A stretch of DNA of 64,000 nt from Echinicola jeungdonensis (lineage in GTDB: Bacteria; Bacteroidota; Bacteroidia; Cytophagales; Cyclobacteriaceae). The first letter of the stretch is position 1, and each line of letters starts with the position of its first letter. Below, in pieces: positions 9,676-18,198 of this stretch. The position numbers and the translations under genes were made by a program. Under the pieces are notes generated by a model that searched no databases, was not told the DNA's origin, and was given only the letters and a program-made list of their open reading frames with translations. The stretch is from positions 2,583,001 through 2,647,000 of the forward strand of contig NZ_JAUFQT010000001.1 of the NCBI RefSeq assembly GCF_030409905.1, read 5' to 3'.

Positions 9676-10379
9676 AACCTGCTTGTTTTTTTGTATTGTT
9701 TGTTTTTGGCGTAAATGAAAAGACAGGATTTTCCCTTAATACTGTCAATTATGGATTTGTAATTGTCCATGGGAAGAGCAGGGCAGCCCCAGCTTCTTCC
9801 AAGTCTTCCGGTTTTTTGAATAAAGGATGGATTGGCATAAGCAGCTCCATGGATAACAATGGCCCTGGGCCTGGCTTTGTCATTGATTCCTTTCTCCAGC
9901 CCATCCAAACGGAGGGAATAGCCGTGTTTTCCACGATATGTTTCAGCAGTAAGATAAAAACCAAGGCTGCTCATATGGCTGGACATTTTATTGGAAAAGT
10001 GGTTGGCCATCAAGCCACCACTGTTTTTTCCATGAGCCACCCAGCTGTGATGGAGGATGTTACCATTAATGGGATTGATGGTCCAAAGCCTTTTTTGGGT
10101 AGAGGGAAGCGAAAAATCAATAATGGTCAAAGGTTTTCCTTCCTCAATTTTTCCAGACTTAATCAGTTGAAAGTAACCTTGTGTAGCTATTTTTATAGCT
10201 TCCAGGGATGGTGCTGAATTGGAATTACTGGTGAAATGGGAAGAAATGGCAGCTTCCAGAACTTCAGCTGGAGATCCCATGTCCTTGTTATTTTCAAAAT
10301 TTTCGTATGTGGGTCTGGTTTTGGATGAGTGTACAAGTCCCACCAAAACACAGCAAATCAAACTGATCTTTTTTAACAT
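9648..10379 (-). CDS. Murein L,D-transpeptidase-like catalytic domain protein (YkuD_2)
   Basis: Secreted protein of 243 residues. The N-terminus MLKKISLICCVLVGLVHSS is a signal peptide; the cysteines at 9-10 do not form a good lipobox. The catalytic region has H177-G178 (AIVIHGAAYA) and S196-W197-G198-C199-P200 (GRSWGCPALP), matching the His and nucleophilic Cys of the YkuD_2 branch. Peptide crosslink exchange or tail trimming in peptidoglycan is the expected role; the exact reaction is not known. The gene converges on the YcbB-like gene and the two coding ends overlap by 28 bp, so each 3' end is antisense to the other. Confidence 0.85.
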   Translation of the reverse strand: MLKKISLICCVLVGLVHSSKTRPTYENFENNKDMGSPAEVLEAAISSHFTSNSNSAPSLEAIKIATQGYFQLIKSGKIEEGKPLTIIDFSLPSTQKRLWTINPINGNILHHSWVAHGKNSGGLMANHFSNKMSSHMSSLGFYLTAETYRGKHGYSLRLDGLEKGINDKARPRAIVIHGAAYANPSFIQKTGRLGRSWGCPALPMDNYKSIIDSIKGKSCLFIYAKNKQYKKTSRFYFLEDSTS

Positions 10380-10786
10380 ATAATTACTATCAAATAAAGT
10401 TGGCTTATAAAAAGGCCTTTTGGAATTCGGGTGATTTTAGGGTCTGAATATAAGGGGTTTATGTTTAAAATGCTAACGTGACAAAAAAGTAATCATTGTA
10501 AATCTGAACCTAAAAAGGGTTTTGCTTTGTTAAAACCGTATTATAATTTGTTTAAAACAGGGTTGTTTCGATTACCGGAAGTATAGTTATTCTGGTTAGA
10601 ATAGGCAAAAAAAATAATATTTGGTTAATTTTGTCGCTACCGGAAAAGTAATGGCTTGATCCAAAGGGTTTTGTTTGGATCCAGTTTTGCTTTTTTCAAA
10701 CAAAAAAGGCCTGTTCAATGTTCTGGTATAAAGGATCAAGCTGGAAGATAATTGAAAAGCCCTTCCCAAATTAGATAAATAAGGCC
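10380..10786. other. Noncoding spacer between divergent transpeptidase and queD genes
   Basis: No gene is supported; the one short open frame here encodes low-complexity residues from an AT repeat. A perfect -7 word TAATTTTG occurs near 10624-10631 without a good -33 partner. The region should carry the promoters of the minus-strand transpeptidase and of queD. Confidence 0.45.
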
Positions 10787-10805
10787 ATATATATATATAT
10801 ATATA
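10787..10805. repeat. (AT)9 dinucleotide tract upstream of queD
   Basis: An uninterrupted run of alternating A and T, 19 nt long, ends 14 nt before the queD start codon. It runs into TAGATTTC (10804-10811), which differs from the -7 consensus TAnnTTTG at one position, so changes in repeat number would alter promoter spacing. Confidence 0.85.
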
Positions 10806-10819
10806 GATTTCAGACATTT

Positions 10820-11236
10820 ATGAAAGTAGCGGTTTACCGTAAAGAACATTTTAATGCAGCACATCGACTACATAACCCTGAATGGACTGCCGAAAAGAAT
10901 AGGGAAGTATTTGGGAAATGCAATAACCCTAATTATCATGGCCATAATTACGAATTATTTGTAAAGTTGGTAGGTCCTATTGATCCGGACACGGGGTATG
11001 TATATGATATGAAGGTGTTGAGTGATCTTATAAAGGAAAAAGTCCTAAAGAAATTTGACCATAAAAACTTAAACCTGGATACCGATGAATTCAAACAGCT
11101 TAACCCAACTGCAGAAAACATTGCTGTGGTTATTTGGGATATTTTAAGAAAAGAAATTGAAGATAAATACGATCTAACAGTTCGACTATATGAAACAGAA
11201 AGAAATTATGTTGAATACGACGGGGGTAAATCTTGA
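10820..11236 (+). CDS. queD: 6-carboxytetrahydropterin synthase (PTPS/QueD family)
   Basis: Converts 7,8-dihydroneopterin triphosphate to 6-carboxytetrahydropterin on the route to queuosine. A 6-pyruvoyl-tetrahydropterin synthase role is the alternative within the family. The protein has 138 residues, a normal length. Zinc ligands are H15 (FNAAHRLH), H40 and H42 (NPNYHGHNYEL). Catalytic C34 (GKCNNP), the D80-H81 pair (KFDHKNLN) and pterin-anchoring Glu residues (YETERNYVEY) are present. The neighbour folE makes its substrate, and the two frames overlap by up to 47 bp, so translation is probably coupled. Confidence 0.93.
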   Translation: MKVAVYRKEHFNAAHRLHNPEWTAEKNREVFGKCNNPNYHGHNYELFVKLVGPIDPDTGYVYDMKVLSDLIKEKVLKKFDHKNLNLDTDEFKQLNPTAENIAVVIWDILRKEIEDKYDLTVRLYETERNYVEYDGGKS

Positions 11237-11885
11237 CCAATCCATAGATGAAATAGGGGATGAACATGTAGGGACATCGCATGAAACTCCCTTGCGGGAA
11301 GATGCTTTTGAAATGGATGATGAACTGAAAATGGAGTTGATCGAAAAACATTTTAAAGAGATCATGCATGTTTTGGGATTGGACCTGAAAGATGACAGCC
11401 TTAGCGGAACACCCAGAAGGGTTGCCAAAATGTTTGTCCAGGAGGTTTTTAGCGGCTTGGATCCCAAAAATAAGCCTGAAGTAAAGCTTTTTAAGAATAA
11501 GTATAAGTATAATGAAATGCTGGTGGAAAAAGATATTACCCTTTTTTCGCATTGTGAGCACCATTTTGTGCCTATTTATGGAAAAGCCCATGTGGCGTAT
11601 ATCAGCAATGGTCATGTAATCGGACTCTCTAAGATCAACCGTATTGTACAGTATTTTGCAAAAAGACCACAAGTGCAGGAACGATTGACTATGCAGATTG
11701 GAAATGAGTTGAAGTCAATTCTTGGTACAGATGATGTGGCTGTCGTGATTGATGCTTACCATATGTGTGTTTCGTCCAGGGGCGTACAGGATGTCAACAG
11801 CAAAACCTTGACTTCCTTCTATAGTGGTAAGTTTGAGGATGAAAATGTCCGTAATGAATTTATGCAATATATTTCACTGAAATAG
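11190..11885 (+). CDS. folE: GTP cyclohydrolase I
   Basis: Converts GTP to 7,8-dihydroneopterin triphosphate, the entry to folate, pterin and queuosine synthesis. The protein has 231 residues counted from the first ATG. The Met at residue 7 (11208) is an equally good start, and both overlap queD. The catalytic core has DDSLSGTPRRVAKM at residues 68-81 and the zinc ligands C122 and H125 (SHCEHHFVP) and C193 (AYHMCVSSRG). QVQERLT near residue 161 is the usual substrate-pocket region. The acidic N-terminal extension of about 45 residues is common in Bacteroidota homologues. A terminator follows. Confidence 0.96.
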   Translation: MKQKEIMLNTTGVNLDQSIDEIGDEHVGTSHETPLREDAFEMDDELKMELIEKHFKEIMHVLGLDLKDDSLSGTPRRVAKMFVQEVFSGLDPKNKPEVKLFKNKYKYNEMLVEKDITLFSHCEHHFVPIYGKAHVAYISNGHVIGLSKINRIVQYFAKRPQVQERLTMQIGNELKSILGTDDVAVVIDAYHMCVSSRGVQDVNSKTLTSFYSGKFEDENVRNEFMQYISLK

Positions 11886-11901
11886 ATTCAAATAATTCCC
11901 G

Positions 11902-11935
11902 AAAAAAAACCGAAGTAAACGCTTCGGTTTTTTTG
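11902..11935 (+). terminator. Rho-independent terminator after folE
   Basis: Stem AACCGAAG/CTTCGGTT (11908-11915 with 11922-11929), loop TAAACG, then a T-run. It ends the queD-folE unit. Confidence 0.93.
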
Positions 11936-11960
11936 TTTGCAGGGCAAATTAACAGACAAA

Positions 11961-11990
11961 AAAAAGCACCCATACAGGTGCTTTTTATCC
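11961..11990. terminator. Bidirectional terminator between folE and the minus-strand lipoprotein gene
   Basis: A 10-bp stem AAAAAGCACC/GGTGCTTTTT (11961-11970 with 11977-11986) surrounds loop CATACA. A and T runs on either side allow it to work in both directions. It lies 58 bp beyond the stop of the minus-strand gene. Confidence 0.85.
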
Positions 11991-12047
11991 TAAATAAAGG
12001 TTAGTTGGTATTTAAGTTGTGGTTTTAAGGTTATTTATATTTTTGGG

Positions 12048-12386
12048 CTATTGCTGGATGATATTTCCGGATTTATCAAAACTTGCAATGACAGTTTGAT
12101 TGTCAGGGTCTATAAATGTAAGGTCATAAACTGCTTGGTTTTTACCTTGAACCTTGGTTATTTCTTTTAAGGTAAAGGTGGATAGCAGTTCATTTTTATT
12201 GATTTTGGCGGCTATTTTTTGGGGCAAATCATCCAGGGCTACTGCTTTTTCTGGGGCAGTTGCCACTTCTGAAGGGCCAAAAGATGATTCCTGATGTTGA
12301 TTTTCGGTAGTCTCCCCTGATTGATCTCCACATGAAACCAAAAACAGGAAAAGTGAAAAACTAAGCAGATAAAATGGTTTTGTCAT
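12048..12386 (-). CDS. Small lipoprotein with PepSY-like C-terminus
   Basis: Predicted lipoprotein of 112 residues. Signal peptide with lipobox LVSC, C19 as the lipidated residue, then a Glu/Gln/Ser-rich linker (residues 20-50). The compact C-terminal part runs LPQKIAAKINKNELLSTF...YDLTFIDPDNQTVIASFDKSGNIIQ. That layout, with a short helix followed by three beta strands ending in a hydrophobic edge, resembles the PepSY-like beta-lactamase-inhibitor fold seen in small secreted Bacteroidota proteins. The fold is inference and the function is unknown. It stands alone, convergent with folE. Confidence 0.7.
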   Translation of the reverse strand: MTKPFYLLSFSLFLFLVSCGDQSGETTENQHQESSFGPSEVATAPEKAVALDDLPQKIAAKINKNELLSTFTLKEITKVQGKNQAVYDLTFIDPDNQTVIASFDKSGNIIQQ

Positions 12387-12638
12387 GAAATGTTTTCATT
12401 AAATAAGAGGCCTATTCAGAATTTATTCCTCCTTAAATTTTCCTTGCTTAACTTCTATACTCATAAGTTGTGCCAGATTGGAATTTGGGCCTAGGTGAAG
12501 GTAAAGAGCATAAGGGACTATAAAAGTTGTAGTTTGCTATACACAATTTGTGGAACAAATCTAAAGTTGTGGTCATTTGGTCCGGTGTCAACGGATTTGC
12601 TGGGTTTACCGTTGAATTAATTAAAAACTAGAGCCCCT

Positions 12639-13031
12639 ATGGTGTTTGAGGAAATCCGCTTTTTGATTTTTGCCGATTATGGCTTTGTGATTTTTCACTC
12701 TGGACTAATACTGTTCAACCTGTTGGGATGGTATTGGAGAGCTACCAGAGTTTGGCACCTTTGGACCATTTCATTGACTTTTGCTTCCTGGATTGTATTG
12801 GGAATTTGGTATGGTTGGGGCTATTGTCCCTTGACGGATTGGCATTGGCAGGTTTTGGAAGAAAGAGGAGTTTCCGGCCTTCCCAATTCCTATATCTCCT
12901 ATTTAATCCAAAGGGTGACCGGTTTGGGTTTGCCTGGTAATTGGGTGGATACTATGACATTAATTCTGGCGTTTTGTGCCTTAGTAATGTCTCTTAAAGT
13001 CAATTTTTTTTCAGCTAAAAAACAAACATAA
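12639..13031 (+). CDS. DUF2784 family membrane protein
   Basis: Small inner-membrane protein of 130 residues with about four hydrophobic helices. The central stretch (RVWHLWTISLTFASWIVLG followed by IWYGWGYCPLTDWHWQVL) is characteristic of DUF2784, whose function is unknown. The conserved GYCPLTDWHW segment lies between helices two and three and is the most likely functional site. The length fits the family (about 120-140). The gene stands alone, with 250 bp of noncoding DNA on the left and no clear terminator. Confidence 0.85.
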   Translation: MVFEEIRFLIFADYGFVIFHSGLILFNLLGWYWRATRVWHLWTISLTFASWIVLGIWYGWGYCPLTDWHWQVLEERGVSGLPNSYISYLIQRVTGLGLPGNWVDTMTLILAFCALVMSLKVNFFSAKKQT

Positions 13032-13166
13032 TCAACGGGGCCCTAAAAGTTATTTCCTTACAATGTCATTATTTGAATAGGGTGATAATTTTTGTTTAAA
13101 AAATATTTATAAAAGTTAAACAAAAATAAAGGTGTTGGGTTTAGTTACTAAAATCTATGCAACTAA

Positions 13167-14123
13167 ATGAAATTTATTATGACACCTCAAGCCAAAAATC
13201 TTATCAGGTTACTGATGATTGCCATTTTAGGAATCATGACGACCTCTTGTAATGATGATGATCCTGCTCCAATGTCAGAGGAAAAAGACATTGTGGAAAT
13301 TGTAGTGGAAGGTAACAACTTCACCACCTTGGAAGCCGCTGTGGTGGAAGCTGATTTAGTGACCATTCTAGAAGGAGAGGGACCGTTCACGGTTTTTGCT
13401 CCAACGGATAATGCATTTAATTTATTTTTTAATGAAAATGGGTTGAGTGCGGAAGAGTTATTGGCCAGTCCCGATTTGTCAGGAGTGTTGACTTATCATG
13501 TGCTGGATGGAGAAGTGATGGCCTCAAATGTTAATCCAGGGGAAGGTGTTACGGTGAATGGGGCAAGCTTTTATTTAAGTGAAGATGTGGATGGAAACTT
13601 TTGGATCAATGGTAGTGCCCAGATTGTGGATACAGATATTGATGCCTCTAATGGTGTAATCCATGTTTTGGATTATGTGATTGTTCCTCCCAGTGAATCT
13701 ATTGCCGAAATTGCCGTAAGTTTTACCAACCAGAATAACCCTGAATTTACGCAGTTGGTGGGAGCTTTACAGCGGGCTGATTTAGTAGGGGCCCTAAGTG
13801 ATGATAATGGGGATCTAACCGTCTTTGCTCCAACAGATGCTGCTTTCCAGGCGCTTTATGATACCAATGAAGATTGGGATGATTTCAATGATATTCCATT
13901 AGAAACTTTGGAAGCGGTGCTCTTGGCTCATGTAGTTCCTGTTAGGGCATTTTCTCAGGATTTAAGGCAAGGCCAGGAAATTGCCACCCTCAATGAAAAT
14001 GCTATGCTAACGGTAGATTTAAGTGCTGGAACGGTAGGTGGCGCTGCATTGAATACCTCCTTGATGAATGTACATGCTACCAATGGCGTGATCCATGTCA
14101 TCAATGATGTGATTTTGCCCTAA
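13167..14123 (+). CDS. Two-domain fasciclin (FAS1) lipoprotein
   Basis: Surface or periplasmic lipoprotein of 318 residues. The N-terminus has a signal peptide with lipobox MTTSC (C28 lipidated) and an acidic spacer (NDDDP). A second Met at residue 5 could be the start. Two FAS1 repeats follow, at about 40-172 and 180-318. Each has the H1 motif GPFTVFAPTDNAF or GDLTVFAPTDAAF and a closing H2-type motif NGVIHVLDYVIVPP or NGVIHVINDVILP. FAS1 domains mediate adhesion or carbohydrate and protein binding; the ligand here is unknown. The gene appears monocistronic. Confidence 0.93.
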   Translation: MKFIMTPQAKNLIRLLMIAILGIMTTSCNDDDPAPMSEEKDIVEIVVEGNNFTTLEAAVVEADLVTILEGEGPFTVFAPTDNAFNLFFNENGLSAEELLASPDLSGVLTYHVLDGEVMASNVNPGEGVTVNGASFYLSEDVDGNFWINGSAQIVDTDIDASNGVIHVLDYVIVPPSESIAEIAVSFTNQNNPEFTQLVGALQRADLVGALSDDNGDLTVFAPTDAAFQALYDTNEDWDDFNDIPLETLEAVLLAHVVPVRAFSQDLRQGQEIATLNENAMLTVDLSAGTVGGAALNTSLMNVHATNGVIHVINDVILP

Positions 14124-14604
14124 ATTAATGAAAAGAAGCCCATTGGAAATTGTGGCGAAAACCTAGGGGAATGATTTAACCGGCCTAATATCCCAATAGG
14201 GAATAATGGCATCAGATTATTAGACAAAATAAACTGAGGTTGGAAAAAAAGAACTATATTAAGATTTTTAGCGGCATTTTCCATAAGGCTGCCTTAGGTA
14301 TGGCACGAATCCTTTTCCCTGGCCGTAAGTATGGTGGAGAGTGTTTTGTCCGCCCCAAGGAGGGAAGGCAATCCCGATTTTAAAAATTGAAACTTCCTCC
14401 CCTCCCTTCCATACAAAGCTTCTAGGTGAGGTTTTAGATCGAATTGGGGTAAATAAAAAGCTGCAAAACGCTTGCAGCTTTTTATTTATGCCCTTTCAAG
14501 CGTTGGATGAACCCAACCCCTTCAAATAAAATCCGTTTTGATTTGAAGATAAGTCCGTCTTAAATTGGGTTAATTCCCACATTAAAATAACTAAAGCCTG
14601 CAAA
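14124..14604. other. Noncoding spacer with an orphan terminator
   Basis: About 480 bp without a convincing gene. It holds G-rich and C-rich stretches (14335-14415) with short complementary words (GTATGG near 14330, CCATAC near 14409) and ends in the strong hairpin at 14456-14483. It could be the fasciclin gene's 3' UTR or a small RNA. Confidence 0.4.
14456..14488 (+). terminator. Strong Rho-independent terminator without an obvious gene
   Basis: Perfect 11-bp stem AAAAGCTGCAA/TTGCAGCTTTT (14456-14466 with 14472-14482), loop AACGC, flanked by A and T runs. It lies 330 bp after the fasciclin stop and 120 bp before the next start. Confidence 0.85.
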
Positions 14605-15753
14605 GTGATTAATGATGAAATATTCCATTTTGGGGAAGGAGGCAGCCAAGCGAGAGTAATTGAAAAGTACCTTTTCAAGGTAATTGGATTTCTATTGATG
14701 ATGCAGTTGGGAGGATTTTCATTATTTGCCCAGGAAGTCCCGGAAAATATTCCCCTTAAAGTGGAAAAATTGCCCCTGGATCCGAAGCATTTTTATATTG
14801 CGGAAGTTTGGGATGAACGGGAAGACCATTCATCAGTGGCAAGGCTATGGACTAATAATTCTTCAAAATTATTGGATGTAGAAAAAGGATCAGACAAACT
14901 GAAAAATTATTATTTAGAGAGTTTGCCAAAAAATCCCGAATTGATTCCGGTCATTGTCCGGATTGGAAAAATTAGGATAGATGAAGAATCAGGGGGAGGA
15001 AGATCTGTTCCCGGCAAGGTGAAACTTGTGATTTCTTTCTATAAAAAGGGAGAAGATAGTCCAGTCCATTTGATTGATTACCGTGGAGGAGTTCAATATA
15101 AACGAACTGCCGGCCAGTATCAATTAATTTCTACCGTTTTGTCCAGGGCCTTGGAAAATTCTCTCCAATTTTTTGTGAAATGGATCGATCAGGAAATTGA
15201 TTCCAATATTAATCTGGCCAAAGGAGTAAAGGTTTTCTTCAGGGATTATGATGAAGTAGAATCCGGGGATACGGTTTTTTATACCCCTTCCAGACCTATT
15301 AAATGGGAGGATTTCCAGGCTCCTACTAGACCTGGGAAATATGTAGCTTCAATTTTTACCAGTTTTTCATGGGAAGGTGAAAGTAAAGTGGTTGATGGCT
15401 GGGTGCACCTTTATCTTACAACCAAGGTTTTTATGCTCAAAAATTCCTCTTGGGTCAAATCTGGATCGAGAGATGCATATGGCCTGAATCATGAGAGAAG
15501 ACATTTTGATATTACAAAATTGGTGGTGGAGCGCTTTAAAAAAAATATCAAAAACAGGGAAATGACTCCTTCGGATTTTGATGGAGTGATAGGCTATGAA
15601 TACCTTCAGACATATCGGAAAATGAACAAATTGCAGGAGGCTTACGATAGGGAAACCAACAATGGAAGGGACAGGGCAGCTCAGGAGGAGTGGAATACCT
15701 ATATCAAAGAAGAATTGGCTAAGGTGCAAAAGGCAAATGATTTGGCTCAATGA
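14605..15753 (+). CDS. Secreted protein with HExxH motif (DUF922-like)
   Basis: Protein of 382 residues that I can only partly identify. A hydrophobic segment near residues 22-42, ending SLFAQ, looks like a signal peptide. The roughly 18 residues before it suggest that the true start is downstream, possibly a non-ATG codon. The C-terminal half (about residues 225-360) contains YGLNHERRHFDI near residue 292, in which H-E-x-x-H followed by F-D matches zinc metalloproteases of the DUF922 type. The N-terminal half (residues 45-210) is all-beta with a GKIRIDEESGGGRSVPG loop and is not recognised. Role: possible secreted peptidase, from the motif only. The gene stands alone. Confidence 0.65.
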   Translation: MINDEIFHFGEGGSQARVIEKYLFKVIGFLLMMQLGGFSLFAQEVPENIPLKVEKLPLDPKHFYIAEVWDEREDHSSVARLWTNNSSKLLDVEKGSDKLKNYYLESLPKNPELIPVIVRIGKIRIDEESGGGRSVPGKVKLVISFYKKGEDSPVHLIDYRGGVQYKRTAGQYQLISTVLSRALENSLQFFVKWIDQEIDSNINLAKGVKVFFRDYDEVESGDTVFYTPSRPIKWEDFQAPTRPGKYVASIFTSFSWEGESKVVDGWVHLYLTTKVFMLKNSSWVKSGSRDAYGLNHERRHFDITKLVVERFKKNIKNREMTPSDFDGVIGYEYLQTYRKMNKLQEAYDRETNNGRDRAAQEEWNTYIKEELAKVQKANDLAQ

Positions 15754-15858
15754 ACTAAACCTAAAAAATTAGGTTATCGAGTTATTAGTATATAGCTAAA
15801 AAACTCAGGACCAGGTCAAAGGGCCACCATAGCGAAATAGGTCTTTTTACGCTGAATG

Positions 15859-16569
15859 TTAATGAAAAAATCCATTTTTCTCCGGGGCAAACCCTTTTCC
15901 CCAGATTTTGATATTGTCAAATTTTCCCACATCATCAAAAGTCCCCAGTCCTATATATCCAAAATCAAAATGATGATCAGTAGATTCCATAATAGGTTGG
16001 GTCATATCATCAAAGTAAACTTTGATGGAGCCTTTTTCAAGGTCCCTTTCCAACCTTACCCTATGCCAACTGTCAGTTTTGCCCCAATCGACACCATCAG
16101 TCACTTTTTCTCCTATGGCCACTCTGGGAGCATCATTGACCAGGAAAATATTATGGGCATGTGCATCGGCTTTAGAGGCGATGTGCACATAATAAAAATT
16201 GGAAGGATCTTTAGCCCCAAAGAAGAGGCAAAGGTCCCGGTGACCATACTCCTTTCCAGTCTGCTGTAAATCTGCTTCCAATACGAAGCTGCCAAGCTTT
16301 TTTGTTTTTAAGAGGGCGATGTTAAAGGGAGACCTGAACCTGGGGCTGTAATTACTGGCTTTGAAAATTTCAAGGGCTTTATTTTCCTTTCCATTCCCCA
16401 GTTTCCAGGCTTGGGAATCTGTGCATTCTATTTCCTTTAAAGCTTCCTCTCTCTCAAAGCTTTGTTGATAAAGTAATCGGTAATCAACAGGGATGTTTTG
16501 TGCATTTAGAAAAACCGGAAAGCAAAAAAGGAAAAAGGTTAGGACTGGAAAAGGATTTATAGGTTTCAT
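15859..16569 (-). CDS. Secreted concanavalin-like (LamG/DUF1080-type) domain protein
   Basis: Secreted protein of 236 residues. The signal peptide ends near NAQ at residue 24. The rest forms a single beta-sandwich domain with typical jelly-roll phrases: SFVLEADLQQTG, HRDLCLFFGAKDPSNFYYVHIAS, SWHRVRLERDLEKGSIKVYFDD and FGYIGLGTFDDVGKFDNIKIWG. This pattern matches the DUF1080/3-keto-disaccharide-hydrolase and LamG-like group, which bind or act on glycans. No catalytic residues can be assigned, so carbohydrate binding is inference. It is transcribed alone, convergent with the HExxH gene 105 bp away. Confidence 0.7.
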   Translation of the reverse strand: MKPINPFPVLTFFLFCFPVFLNAQNIPVDYRLLYQQSFEREEALKEIECTDSQAWKLGNGKENKALEIFKASNYSPRFRSPFNIALLKTKKLGSFVLEADLQQTGKEYGHRDLCLFFGAKDPSNFYYVHIASKADAHAHNIFLVNDAPRVAIGEKVTDGVDWGKTDSWHRVRLERDLEKGSIKVYFDDMTQPIMESTDHHFDFGYIGLGTFDDVGKFDNIKIWGKGFAPEKNGFFH

Positions 16570-16765
16570 TTGAATTGGGTTTAAAGTTCATGAAATGGGA
16601 AAATAAAAGTACAAACTTTTTTCTAAGTAGCTAAATGCCAAAAAAGTACTAAGTAATCGAAAGGGTTTGATAAAAAAAGTAACTTTTTATTGGAGGGTAG
16701 TAGATAATTTGTTAATTATTAGGTAGATATGATTATGGGAGTTGGGGGATAAGAAAGGAAAAAGT

Positions 16766-18172
16766 ATGGGGTATTCTTTTAAAACTTACAACCTTAAATT
16801 TGCCCTCCATGGGATAGCAGTCATGGTAATATTCGGTACCCTGACTCTTGGCTGTTCCCCAAAAGTTAATCAGGTAGAGCCTCCCATAGAAAATTTAGAA
16901 AACTTTTCCACTACCGGGGTCCAAGTTGTTCCGGGTCAATGGTGGACCAGTTTCAAGGATGCCCAATTGAATGCAATGATAGAAAAAGCCTTGCAGGGAA
17001 ATTTTGAATTGGCCTCCACTTGGGAACAGTACCGAGCTGCCCGGGCTGTTGTTAAAAGAGAATCTTCATTTTTATTGCCAGACCTGGAAGCTACCATCCA
17101 AAATGCCATCAGAAGGCCCGAACCGGATTTTGCCGGAGGCGAGAATTTCCAACAAGGTTTGTCCGCCTCTTATGAAGTGGATTTGTGGGGAAGGATTCGT
17201 GCAGGCCTACAGGTAGAAAAATTTAGGGCCGAAGCCAGCCTGTGGGATTATCAAGCATTATCCATGACTATTACCGCAGAAATGGCCATTAATTGGTACC
17301 AATGGCTGGCAGCCAACCATCAACTGGACCTGATCAACCAACAGATCCAAACCAATGAAAATATTATCAAACTCATCAAAGCCCGCTTTGGAAGCGGGCA
17401 GGTGAGAGCAGTAGATATTCTCCGCCAGACCCAGTTGATGGAAGCAACCCGGGAACAAAAACTTTTGATCGAATCCCAAATGGCCAGTTTGGAAAATCAG
17501 CTGGCCGTTTTAATAGGTCAACAACCTCAAAAAGAATGGACTTTTATCCCTGATAGTTTGCCAGAATTGCCGGAATTGCCTGCTACGGGGCTGCCCCTGG
17601 AATTGGTAAGAAGGAGGCCGGATATTCAAAGGGCTCATCATTTTTTATTGGCAGCGGATAGGGATATGGCCTCAGCAGTCACCAGCAGATACCCTCGTTT
17701 ATCCTTTTCACTGGAAGGCCAGGTACGTTCCAATAATTTTAGGGGATTATTTCAAGATTGGGCTTACTCTCTGGCAGGAAACCTGGTCGCCCCGCTATTT
17801 TATGGTGGGAGGTTAAATGCGGAAGTGGACCGTACGGAGGCAGTAAAGCAACAAAGACTTTATGAATATGGGCAAACTGTTTTATTGGCCTTTCAGGAAG
17901 TGGAGGATGCTTTGGTGCAGGAAAGAAAACAATTGGAAAGGCTGGAGGTCCTTAAAAGGCAATTGGACTTGGCCAATAAAACTTCCGAACAGTTAAAGAT
18001 TTCCTTTTTGAATGGATTAAGCAATTACCTGGATGTATTACTTGCTCTTGATCAGGAACAGCAATTGCGCCGGGAATTTATTGATGGCCGGTTGAATCTA
18101 TTAATTATCAGAATTGGACTTTATCGGGCTTTAGGCGGTGGTTTTGAAGCCCAAAGGAAGATACAACAATAA
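16766..18172 (+). CDS. TolC-family outer-membrane efflux lipoprotein (RND OMF)
   Basis: Outer-membrane channel subunit of a tripartite efflux pump. From Met at 16766 it has 468 residues. The frame opens at 16742, but the later Met gives a clean lipoprotein signal with C30 (LTLGCSPK). Two TolC/OEP repeats are visible, each with long amphipathic helices and the conserved phrases WWTSFKDAQLNAMIEKAL and LVRRRPDIQRAHHFLLAADRDM. The latter is the NodT-type signature. It is the first gene of an operon: the adaptor gene starts 26 bp downstream, and the pump follows directly. The substrate is unknown. Confidence 0.95.
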   Translation: MGYSFKTYNLKFALHGIAVMVIFGTLTLGCSPKVNQVEPPIENLENFSTTGVQVVPGQWWTSFKDAQLNAMIEKALQGNFELASTWEQYRAARAVVKRESSFLLPDLEATIQNAIRRPEPDFAGGENFQQGLSASYEVDLWGRIRAGLQVEKFRAEASLWDYQALSMTITAEMAINWYQWLAANHQLDLINQQIQTNENIIKLIKARFGSGQVRAVDILRQTQLMEATREQKLLIESQMASLENQLAVLIGQQPQKEWTFIPDSLPELPELPATGLPLELVRRRPDIQRAHHFLLAADRDMASAVTSRYPRLSFSLEGQVRSNNFRGLFQDWAYSLAGNLVAPLFYGGRLNAEVDRTEAVKQQRLYEYGQTVLLAFQEVEDALVQERKQLERLEVLKRQLDLANKTSEQLKISFLNGLSNYLDVLLALDQEQQLRREFIDGRLNLLIIRIGLYRALGGGFEAQRKIQQ

Positions 18173-18198
18173 AAATTGCTAAACAGTAGTAAAGAACC

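Noticed and set aside
9648..9718. Possibility that the convergent L,D-transpeptidase overlap is a sequencing artefact
   Set aside because: Both frames end in natural, family-length C-termini and need no frameshift.
10596..10817. 73-codon frame on the minus strand upstream of queD
   Set aside because: Its N-terminus (IYIYIYI) comes from the AT repeat, and the rest has no recognisable pattern; it lies in a divergent promoter region.
14341..14529. 62-codon plus-strand frame before the HExxH gene
   Set aside because: It contains the whole terminator hairpin and shows no protein-like pattern.
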